From assembly GCA_028289375.1 (NCBI GenBank), contig JANQQK010000081.1, forward strand, positions 41,596 through 105,595: DNA of 64,000 bases, written 5' to 3'. The notes beneath the pieces were generated by a model that was given only the letters and a program-made list of their open reading frames with translations, did no database searches and was not told the origin of the DNA. The first letter of the stretch is position 1. The number at the start of each line of letters is the position of its first letter. The DNA is from Phycisphaerae bacterium. GTDB lineage: Bacteria > Planctomycetota > Phycisphaerae > UBA1845. Shown here piece by piece: positions 55,016 to 62,511 of this stretch. The translations under genes and the position numbers were made by a program.

Positions 55016-55912
55016 ATGATGGCACAATCGGCGACAATGGATTTTCGGGGAACGTACACGGCGCTGGTGACACCGTTTCGCGATGGTAAGGTCGATTGGG
55101 ACGCATTCGCGTCGCTGGTCGAGAAGCAACTCGCTGCGGGTGTTGAGGGCATCGTTGCGTGCGGGACGACGGGTGAGTCGCCGACCCTTTCTCACGACGA
55201 GTGGGCGCGGTCGGTCACCGAGTCGGTCCGGCTTGCGAACGGCAAGTGTCACGTGTTGGCCGGCACGGGCGGAAACAACACAGCCGACGCCATTCGCAAG
55301 ACGGCTGAAGCGAAAGAGATGGGTGCCGACGGCGCGCTGGTTGTGACTCCCTATTACAACAAGCCAACGCAGGACGGGTTGTTCGCACATTACGCAGCGA
55401 TCGCAAGTGCGGTGGACCTGCCCATTGTGCTGTACAACGTGCCATCGCGTTGCGGCGTTGATTTGCACAACGATACGGTGGTGCGCTTGTCGAACGAGTG
55501 CGCGAACATCGTCGCTCACAAGGATGCGAGCCTTGATGCGACGCGTACGGCTGATTTGACCGCGCGGTGTGGCGTCACCGTGCTCAGTGGCGACGATGCC
55601 CTGACGCTGCCGATGATCAGTCTTGGTGCGAAGGGTGTGATCAGCGTGATCGGCAATCTCGTGCCGGCGTGGATGAAAGAACTTGTTGATGCCGGCTTGG
55701 CCGGTCGTTACGAACAGGCTCGTGCCGCCCATTTGCGGGCGTGTGGCTTGGCCGAGGAGTTGGGCAAATTGGGCCCGAACCCGCTGCCGGTCAAAAGTGC
55801 GATGGCCGAGTTGGGCTGGATTCGGGAGGAGTTCCGCCTGCCGATGTGTCCGTTGTCGGCCGATGCGCGTGCGAAGGTCGGTCCGATTCTCGGTCGGTTC
55901 GAATTGGCATAG
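55016..55912 (+). CDS. dapA: 4-hydroxy-tetrahydrodipicolinate synthase
   Basis: A 298-aa DapA, first enzyme of the diaminopimelate/lysine branch: pyruvate plus aspartate semialdehyde. It shows GTYTALVTPFRDGKVD, GIVACGTTGESPTLS with the catalytic Thr pair, VTPYYNKPTQDGL with the Tyr, VLYNVPSRCGVDL, and the Schiff-base Lys in VAHKDAS. Its product feeds the peptidoglycan used by the L,D-transpeptidase elsewhere in the window. The ATG pair at 55016/55019 leaves three possible residues of ambiguity. Confidence 0.94.
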   Translation: MMAQSATMDFRGTYTALVTPFRDGKVDWDAFASLVEKQLAAGVEGIVACGTTGESPTLSHDEWARSVTESVRLANGKCHVLAGTGGNNTADAIRKTAEAKEMGADGALVVTPYYNKPTQDGLFAHYAAIASAVDLPIVLYNVPSRCGVDLHNDTVVRLSNECANIVAHKDASLDATRTADLTARCGVTVLSGDDALTLPMISLGAKGVISVIGNLVPAWMKELVDAGLAGRYEQARAAHLRACGLAEELGKLGPNPLPVKSAMAELGWIREEFRLPMCPLSADARAKVGPILGRFELA

Positions 55913-55945
55913 ACGAGACAGTACGAAGGGGGAAATGAGGCTGAC

Positions 55946-56848
55946 ATGACCGTGGCGCAAGTCGCATCCAATCAGCAACCGCCGGCGGCGACGCATCGGC
56001 TTTTGTTCCACGCCGCATGGGGTGTCACGACGGCGGTGTTCGTCACGGTGGGGTGGACGGCGCTGAAACCATGGGAGCCGCAAGCAGCCGTTTCCCTGAT
56101 GACGCAAGGTCGGCCGATCGCGATGATGGTCCAGATCGGACTGCTCGCGTTGGTGATGTCTGCGGTGGCGGCTGCGGTCGCGGGCCGCGCTCATCGCGAC
56201 GTTGGTGGATTTGCCATCGGGGTGGGATTGACCATCGCGTCGTTTCGCGGCGGAAGCATGGAGCAACTGTTGATCGAGTTCAGCGGGCGTTCCAGTCTAT
56301 ATCCTCGCCTGATTGCCGAATCGATGTTCTGGGTCGTGTTGATGATTGCCTGTTGCGGCGTTTCGCGTCTGGTTGTGTCTTGGCTGGGGATGGCGAAGAA
56401 GGATGACATTCCACAGTCCGCCGATGAACGCAAGCAGATCAAGCTGCACATGGCCACGCTGTTTGTCGCATCGCTCGTGTTGATTCGGCTGTTTTCGATT
56501 GGTGGTGACGATCGGGTGATTACGCACGGGCAGGCGTGTTTTGCAGTGGGGGCGGGTTTCTATGTGGCTGAAATCATTGCGCAATCCAGGTTTCCGGTGG
56601 CCTCGCCGCGCTGGGCAGTCGGCACGGTGCCGATGGTCGTGCTGATGGCCATGTTGATTGCGTGGGTCACCGGTGGTGCGGGCGGTGCGGGACGCCCCGT
56701 GCCGATCCCCGACAGTGGTTATCTCCGAGCTCTTCCGGTCAATTACGTCGCCTTCGGAACGGCGGCGGTCCTGTTGTCGCACTGGCGAACCGCCGCCAAG
56801 TCGGCCTTGTCTGCTCCGTCATCCGAGCAACCAGCCGGGGCGTCTTAG
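55946..56848 (+). CDS. polytopic membrane protein of unknown function
   Basis: A 300-aa protein with about seven to eight hydrophobic segments: LFHAAWGVTTAVFVTVGWTAL, IAMMVQIGLLALVMSAVAAAVAG, GFAIGVGLTIASF, MFWVVLMIACCGVSRLVVSWLG, MATLFVASLVLIRLFSIGG, TVPMVVLMAMLIAWVTGG and VAFGTAAVLLSHW. No charged catalytic motifs or known family are seen. It follows dapA by 33 bases on the same strand and probably ends that operon. The HD-GYP gene converges with a 1-base gap. Confidence 0.7.
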   Translation: MTVAQVASNQQPPAATHRLLFHAAWGVTTAVFVTVGWTALKPWEPQAAVSLMTQGRPIAMMVQIGLLALVMSAVAAAVAGRAHRDVGGFAIGVGLTIASFRGGSMEQLLIEFSGRSSLYPRLIAESMFWVVLMIACCGVSRLVVSWLGMAKKDDIPQSADERKQIKLHMATLFVASLVLIRLFSIGGDDRVITHGQACFAVGAGFYVAEIIAQSRFPVASPRWAVGTVPMVVLMAMLIAWVTGGAGGAGRPVPIPDSGYLRALPVNYVAFGTAAVLLSHWRTAAKSALSAPSSEQPAGAS

Positions 56849-56849
56849 C

Positions 56850-58049
56850 TTAGTCCGACACGATTTCCGTTGGGGATTCGTCGATCCACTCGACGGCGGC
56901 ATCGACGACTTCGGGGTCGAACTGCTTACCGGAACATTGGATCAATTCCGCGCGAGTTTCCTCGATCGTGCTGCGCAATCCGTAGACACGTGCCGACAAC
57001 ATGGCGTCCATCGTGTCAGCCACAGCGAGGATTCGTGCGCCGCGTGGAATGCAGTCCGCTGCGAGGCGATGTGGGTAGCCTCGTCCGTCGAATCGTTCGT
57101 GATGGTGCAGGATGATGGGGCATTCATCGTCCACAAAGCTCGTGTGCCCGAGGATGTCAACCGCAACCTGCGGATGGGTCTTCATGACTTTGAATTCTGC
57201 TGCATTCAGTGGGCCGGGCTTGCGCAGAATCGCGTCGGGAATGGCGATCTTGCCGATGTCGTGCAGCAGGGCGGCGGTGCGCAGGGTTGCAACGGCAGAT
57301 CGGCGCAATCCGAGTCGTTGCGCGAGTGCGCAACAATAGCGACTGACAGTATGGGCATGGCGACCGGTGAGCGGCTCGCGCGCTTCGACTGCCGCCACAA
57401 GGGCCATCGTTGATTCGATATAGCCTTGTCGGATGCGCTGGCGATAGCGTGCAAGCCATTGCCCGACCTGCTCCATGGAAGCGCCATCGAGCTGCTTGCT
57501 GGTTGGAAAATACTTCGCAACCGCAGACCAGCGGACGACACGGTTGCTCCCGAGCGACTCTGCGCCCGCTTCGGCGTGCCACGCACGTTCCAGCAATTCG
57601 CTTTCGGTCTCCGGGGACCCGGGTTGTGACGCGGCGACACCGGCATGGCCGTCGAAACCATCGTTCTTCATGCGTGTAAGCAATGTGTCGGCGATGCGGG
57701 CGGCGGTTGCTTCATCGACACCCTTCGTTGCCAGAACGACATGTCTGTGGTCCAGTTGTGTCACGCGCGCTGTTCTCGAGACCATGTCGGGAATCGAAGC
57801 GAGGTAGTGGGGCATGCTCGGTTGGCGTGCCGTCTCCGCAGATGATGTGCAATTGCAGCGTCCATCACGCCAGTCGATGGCGATAAAGGCAACCTGTTCC
57901 GCGCGCCGGGCGGTCTTTGTTGATTCCGCCAGATGCGTCGTCAGGGACTTTCTCGTGAATCTCCGCGGCGTCACGTTGTGTCGTTGCGAATCATGTGTGG
58001 GACTGATGTCAGCCCCCGACGATCCGCCAGACTCGAGTTGCGTGTCCAT
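56850..58049 (-). CDS. HD-GYP domain protein with degenerate GGDEF-like N-domain
   Basis: A 399-aa cytosolic signalling protein. Residues about 215-385 are an HD-GYP cyclic-di-GMP phosphodiesterase domain: VEAREPLTGRHAHTVSRYC, LLHDIGKIAIPDAILRKPGPL, MKTHPQVAVDIL and HHHERFDGRGYPHRLA. All HD and GYP motif residues are present. The preceding region (about 95-175) ends like a GGDEF domain (LLERAWHAEAGAESLGSNRVVRW) but reads LDHRH where GGDEF is expected, so it cannot be an active cyclase. It may act in regulation or dimerisation. Confidence 0.88.
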   Translation of the reverse strand: MDTQLESGGSSGADISPTHDSQRHNVTPRRFTRKSLTTHLAESTKTARRAEQVAFIAIDWRDGRCNCTSSAETARQPSMPHYLASIPDMVSRTARVTQLDHRHVVLATKGVDEATAARIADTLLTRMKNDGFDGHAGVAASQPGSPETESELLERAWHAEAGAESLGSNRVVRWSAVAKYFPTSKQLDGASMEQVGQWLARYRQRIRQGYIESTMALVAAVEAREPLTGRHAHTVSRYCCALAQRLGLRRSAVATLRTAALLHDIGKIAIPDAILRKPGPLNAAEFKVMKTHPQVAVDILGHTSFVDDECPIILHHHERFDGRGYPHRLAADCIPRGARILAVADTMDAMLSARVYGLRSTIEETRAELIQCSGKQFDPEVVDAAVEWIDESPTEIVSD

Positions 58050-58377
58050 TGAAATTGCACACCAATGTTGGCTGTCGATCTTTCCATCTCCTCGGCCACC
58101 ACAAGCCTGTCGAGCGCGGGCGACGTGATCACAATCCGAGTCGCATCATGGACTTGCCGTCGCAGTCGCTTGGCCGGCTTTGGGTGTCTGACGAACATAT
58201 CGTCGCGGTGGCGAATGCTGATGAGATGCTGATATGTTAGGCGGACGCTCGTGGATTCTCGGTCGTGATAACCATGCAAACCTGCATAAGTGGTCGCGTG
58301 AATTCAAGTGAGCAAGGAAGTCGGCCAGCGGTCGACGAAGTCACAGACGCGGACCCTGAATCTCACAGGCGGAGCGC
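58050..58377. other. 328-base intergenic stretch
   Basis: Between the HEAT-repeat gene end and the HD-GYP start, both on the minus strand. I see no gene, terminator with a T run, or consensus promoter in it. Short frames on both strands lack recognisable sequence. An imperfect repeat ATGCAAACCTGCAT near 58275 is the only local symmetry. Confidence 0.5.
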
Positions 58378-60645
58378 TTATTGGTCCGACGTCGCGGGGG
58401 CGGGCGAATCTGGTGTCGGCGACGTGTTCTCGGACGCCTTTTCGGTGATGGCTGACTTCCAATCGTCACCAAGCAGGTCGTCGGGTAACCCCGCGATCGC
58501 TTCGAGCATCTTGTTGCGCTCGTTGGCGTCAGCGAGCGATGCATGTGCTGATCTCAGAGATGTCATGATCGCAGCCTTATCGGACGGAACCGCGAGAAAC
58601 GCCATTTGCGTCATGACTTCCGCTGCTTCCTTGAACGAGCGGGCCGCCAGGCGCGCATCCAGCAGTTCGATGCCGATCTGGACGGCGTCATCGCGATTGG
58701 TGGCGACGGCGTCGCTGAAGAGCTCCGTCAGAACATCAGCTGCTTCCGAGAACCGCGCCTGCGCCAGCAGGACCGATTTCAGCATGCTGCGGGCCTGATG
58801 CACCAGCACCGGTCCTGCCCCATTTGCGCTCCACTCATCGATATAGGTCTTCAAGATGGCAACCTGCTGCTCGGGTTGACCGGATAGTTTATCGATCCAC
58901 TCCAATCGCTGGCTCGATGGTACGCGACTCAACGCTTTCTGGAACGATGCGAGGGCAGCCGTGCGGACGGCGTCATTCGGCTCTTCGTCAGGATTCCATC
59001 GCGCGATCAGTGCACGCAGGTGTTCAGGTTTGTCGCCGAGCATGCCGACAGCATCGACTGCCAACTGGCGAACGCGTGGATCGGGATGACTCAATCGGTC
59101 CGCGACGCGATCGATGTTGGCCGTCGACCGTGACGCCATGATCCCGCGGATGGCTGCGAGTACCAGTTCGGTGGAATCGGACGCCAGGTGTGCGACGAAC
59201 TCGGGCAACGCGTCTTCTGCGCCGATGTTGGCCATCGCCAGCAGCAACGTCTCGCGAAAGGCGATGTCATCCGTGGCGGCCGCTGAAAAACGCTCACGCA
59301 ATGGTGTGATCGCACGGGTCTTGATGGGCATCGGAAGGTTCGCACGCATGCCGATCACACCCAGCGATCGCGCCGCTTCCAGCACACATGCACGGGCAGC
59401 ATCGCCATTCTGCAACTCGGCAATCAGGACATCGACCGCCGCGGCGTTCTCAAGTCGCCCCAGCGTACGCAACACCGTCGCGCGAAGCCTTGTCTCGGAC
59501 ACCTGTTCCAACAGTGGAATCACCACCTCGGCGTCCTGCGGTTCTTTCATCGTGCCAACCAGTTCCAACGCCGCCAGCTGCACCGCAGGCCACTTGCTCG
59601 AAAGACAGGTTCGCACCGCCATTCGAACGTCGTCGGTCGGCGTGATGCCCTCGGTCACCTGCTTGCGGATCAGGTCCATCGCATGAATGCGGACGTCGGC
59701 CACGCTGTGCTTCAACCAATCGATCAGCAGCGCCCCCCGCTTCGACTCCTGCGTCAACTGGTAGTTCTTGGCCAGCAATTCGCCCGAAAGTTGATACAAC
59801 ACGCGATCCTGCTGCACTTGCGATTCGCGAAGCTGGAGAATCTCTTCCCGCAACTCCTGACCGCGACGCTCAACCAGATCAAGGCGGTCGCGCAGCCACT
59901 CGGCCTCATTGAGATTCAGCTTTCGCTGCCACCACGCTTCCCACGCCTCGACGTCGCCACCATAGTCACGCCGCGACGTATCACGCAGGGCACCGAGCGT
60001 TCGATCGACGACCGATGGCGTTTCCGATCGCAGCAGTTTCACCAACTCGCCAACGACTTCGCGCTTGGTCACCTTCATCGCGAGTGTATCGACGGCCTGA
60101 TGCCGCTGAACGATCGGAAGTTCAGCATTGTTGGCCAGTGCATTCAAACGCGGGGCCACCGCGCCAGCCGGAAAGGCCGCAATTGCGGTGGCCGCCTGAG
60201 CGCGGAGCACTTCGTCATCGCTGCCCAGCAGGTCCAACAACGGGCCAACCATCTCCTCATCGAGTCGCGACGGTTCGCGGGCGCCGGTGTTGGCGATGGC
60301 GTGCGCCATGACGCCCGGTGTTCCGGAATCATGGGGTTCACGAAGCAGTTCGGTGACGAGCGTGACCCGGTTCTCGAGGTCCTCGCGCAGCAATTGGTCA
60401 GCCATCAGTCGCCGACTGGTCAGGTCGTTGGTGGACGTCGCAATGATGTGCCGAAAGCGCTCGACATCCGTTCGTTCATCGACCGCCGTCGCCGCGCCAT
60501 CCGCGCCCGGTGACACCGCCGTCTGCCCGTGGGACGATAGCGACGCACACAGCATCACCACCGACGCCAACACCACAAGCCGATCACCGAATGCCACAGG
60601 CAGACTCCTCACCGCAAAGCACCACCGTGCCCGACGCGAGTTCAC
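58378..60645 (-). CDS. exported HEAT-repeat protein
   Basis: A 755-aa protein with a signal peptide or anchor (LVVLASVVMLCASLSSHGQT, about residues 23-42). Much of the chain is HEAT-like helical repeats, for instance VGPLLDLLGSDDEVLRAQAATAIAAF, LVKLLRSETPSVVDRTLGAL, DVRIHAMDLIRKQV, VVIPLLEQVSETRLRATVLRTLGRL and DRVADRLSHPDPRVRQLAVDAVGML. A coiled coil (about 250-305, DLVERRGQELREEILQLRESQVQQ) separates two repeat blocks. The tail is Ser/Pro/Thr-rich. It is probably a scaffold in the periplasm; partners are unknown. It starts at GTG 60645. Confidence 0.82.
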   Translation of the reverse strand: MNSRRARWCFAVRSLPVAFGDRLVVLASVVMLCASLSSHGQTAVSPGADGAATAVDERTDVERFRHIIATSTNDLTSRRLMADQLLREDLENRVTLVTELLREPHDSGTPGVMAHAIANTGAREPSRLDEEMVGPLLDLLGSDDEVLRAQAATAIAAFPAGAVAPRLNALANNAELPIVQRHQAVDTLAMKVTKREVVGELVKLLRSETPSVVDRTLGALRDTSRRDYGGDVEAWEAWWQRKLNLNEAEWLRDRLDLVERRGQELREEILQLRESQVQQDRVLYQLSGELLAKNYQLTQESKRGALLIDWLKHSVADVRIHAMDLIRKQVTEGITPTDDVRMAVRTCLSSKWPAVQLAALELVGTMKEPQDAEVVIPLLEQVSETRLRATVLRTLGRLENAAAVDVLIAELQNGDAARACVLEAARSLGVIGMRANLPMPIKTRAITPLRERFSAAATDDIAFRETLLLAMANIGAEDALPEFVAHLASDSTELVLAAIRGIMASRSTANIDRVADRLSHPDPRVRQLAVDAVGMLGDKPEHLRALIARWNPDEEPNDAVRTAALASFQKALSRVPSSQRLEWIDKLSGQPEQQVAILKTYIDEWSANGAGPVLVHQARSMLKSVLLAQARFSEAADVLTELFSDAVATNRDDAVQIGIELLDARLAARSFKEAAEVMTQMAFLAVPSDKAAIMTSLRSAHASLADANERNKMLEAIAGLPDDLLGDDWKSAITEKASENTSPTPDSPAPATSDQ

Positions 60646-60796
60646 GATAAATCAAAATACGCGAGACGTGCTGCCCCAAAGAGATGACAGCCTTCACTTC
60701 CCAGTTTTACCCATGTGGCTAGCAATTGGCAACGAATCGCCATCGTCACCCACCACCTTTCTTGACCGGTCATCGGCAGCATCTATCATCAAGCCC

Positions 60797-61396
60797 ATGG
60801 TCCGCTACGCTGTTCCTATCTGTGCTATCGGATGGCTTCTCGCGATGCTTGCGGGTTGCGCTGCCCGATATGCCGATCCGACACCCGCCGCCCCCGCGCA
60901 AATCGCCGTCAACGATGCCGAATATGCCGCACTGTTCGAGGCCTCCGAGACCGTCATCCGCCGATACGGTTGGCCCGTCGGCGTGTCTGACGCCCGTCAA
61001 GGCCTGATCACGACCGATCCAGTTGGCAGCCAGCATGCCTTCGAGTTCTGGCGGGCCGACGTCAACACCCATCAGGATTTCTGGGAATCGACCATGGCGA
61101 GCATCCGACGCACGGTGACCGTCACGATCAGCCCGGAACAGCCCGATGGCAACCGGGTGCTCGAAGTGGTCGTCCAGAAAGAGCGCTACAGCCAGCCGAA
61201 ACGGCAGATCAACAATTCCGCAGCCGTCATGTACTTCTTCCGCCAGGGCATCGACGCCCGCCAAGCCGGTTCGCCCGCGTACCATTGGCTTGAGATTGGG
61301 CGGGACGGTGCGATGGAAGCCCGCCTGCGTGACCAAATCCTCTCCGAAGCGGGCCTGGGCGCCATGGTCGCTCAGGCGCCTCTCGACACGCCATAG
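60797..61396 (+). CDS. lipoprotein of unknown function
   Basis: A 199-aa precursor with signal MVRYAVPICAIGWLLAM, lipobox LAGC, mature start CAARYADP. The mature part contains EYAALFEASETVIRRYGW, ARQGLITTDPVGS, ASIRRTVTVTISPE and NRVLEVVVQKERYSQP. This pattern resembles lipoproteins in which a short helix precedes a small beta sheet. No named family. The ATG at 60797 gives a textbook signal; the open frame upstream lies antisense to the HEAT gene and is rejected. Confidence 0.75.
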   Translation: MVRYAVPICAIGWLLAMLAGCAARYADPTPAAPAQIAVNDAEYAALFEASETVIRRYGWPVGVSDARQGLITTDPVGSQHAFEFWRADVNTHQDFWESTMASIRRTVTVTISPEQPDGNRVLEVVVQKERYSQPKRQINNSAAVMYFFRQGIDARQAGSPAYHWLEIGRDGAMEARLRDQILSEAGLGAMVAQAPLDTP

Positions 61397-61483
61397 CAAC
61401 ACGCCGACATGGTTTGACAAGAATCTGACGCCTTGTCCCGTTACGTTGAACGTTCGAGACAGCATCAGTCGGATGGCGGCACG

Positions 61484-62446
61484 ATGTCGGACGAACGACC
61501 GCAAACATCACATCAACCAGCGGGGTACTGCCCGAAATGTGACTACGCCATCGATCCGGGTGTCTGTCCCGAATGCGGCGCGCAGGTCACAAGCATGCAA
61601 CTGACAGACAAGCCAAGCGGCCGTCGCCGCGCTCGACGGTTGCGGCGTATCGGCGTTGCCATGTTGCTTGCGGTCTTGCCGGTCGGTGTGTACCGGTACA
61701 GCGGGTTCGAACGTCTCCTGCCGACGGGTGTACTCATAAGGCTGCAGGCGGCGATCGATCCCCAAGTAACCGCCAACGAACTTGCCCGACGATTCAACAC
61801 AGACGTCCTCAGCGACGAAGAGAAGATCCGGATTTTCAAGGCAGCGTTTCGCACCGAGTGGACACTCGGTGGCGACGCGGTACTTCGACATCGCTTGTTC
61901 ATTCAGACCAACATTCAAGCGGCGCTCAATCTCATACCTCTTCTGCAAGGCACTGAGATTCACGAGGGCGAGATGCAGGTTCGGCCGCTTACCCTCGCAG
62001 AGGTTTTTCAGGGTCACTCAGGCGATGCCGACTGTCCCCGGTTCATCGCGTTTCACCGGAACGCGAACGGAAGACTCATTGATTCGGTGGCCCATATGCA
62101 GACTGGTTACCTTTCGGCGCAGATCCACCTGATCGGCGCCGAGGGTCAGGCATGTCGGTTTTCGATAACCAACACCATCGGACTGATGGACACGATGACC
62201 CGGGGCATCCTCCCGATGACCTATCAGCAGACACAAATCGTTGAAGGCTGTCCCGATTACGAAGCCGCCAGACTGCTTGATCCCGACGACTACAATCGTG
62301 CCTACGAAATCCCCGCCCCGCACGAGATCGTGATCGAGTTGGAGCCCACTGGAATGGACACCATGACGCCACTGCTCAATCCGCGAAGCGGAATGCCGGT
62401 CGACCTGCTCAACGATGGCTGGGGACCGGGAAGCGGCCCACGCTGA
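61484..62446 (+). CDS. single-pass membrane protein with N-terminal zinc ribbon
   Basis: A 320-aa protein. The zinc ribbon CPKCDYAIDPGVCPECG (about residues 16-32) is of the type seen elsewhere in the window. It is followed by a very basic stretch (GRRRARRLRRIG), a transmembrane segment (GVAMLLAVLPVGVYRY) and a large extracytoplasmic domain without recognised family (EEKIRIFKAAFRTEWTLGGD, GCPDYEAARLLDPDDYN). The ATG at 61484 is used because the ribbon begins shortly after it. It ends 7 bases before the terminator shared with the convergent Kazal gene. Confidence 0.7.
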   Translation: MSDERPQTSHQPAGYCPKCDYAIDPGVCPECGAQVTSMQLTDKPSGRRRARRLRRIGVAMLLAVLPVGVYRYSGFERLLPTGVLIRLQAAIDPQVTANELARRFNTDVLSDEEKIRIFKAAFRTEWTLGGDAVLRHRLFIQTNIQAALNLIPLLQGTEIHEGEMQVRPLTLAEVFQGHSGDADCPRFIAFHRNANGRLIDSVAHMQTGYLSAQIHLIGAEGQACRFSITNTIGLMDTMTRGILPMTYQQTQIVEGCPDYEAARLLDPDDYNRAYEIPAPHEIVIELEPTGMDTMTPLLNPRSGMPVDLLNDGWGPGSGPR

Positions 62447-62453
62447 CGCCAAC

Positions 62454-62493
62454 AAAAAAGCCCCCGAACGGCGCCATGGCGCCATTCGGGGGC
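62454..62493 (-). terminator. rho-independent terminator of the Kazal-repeat gene (possibly bidirectional)
   Basis: GCCCCCGAA pairs with TTCGGGGGC around GGCGCC-rich loop sequence (62460-62493). On the minus strand it runs into TTTTTT (plus-strand A run 62454-62459), 18 bases past the Kazal gene stop. On the plus strand it is followed by GTTGATTTT, so it may also end the 61484-62446 transcript. Confidence 0.82.
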
Positions 62494-62511
62494 GTTGATT
62501 TTCCCGCGGGT

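Noticed and set aside
54743..56266. 507-codon open frame antisense to the SGNH-like gene, dapA and the following membrane protein
   Set aside because: It crosses three genes in the opposite direction and has no recognisable sequence.
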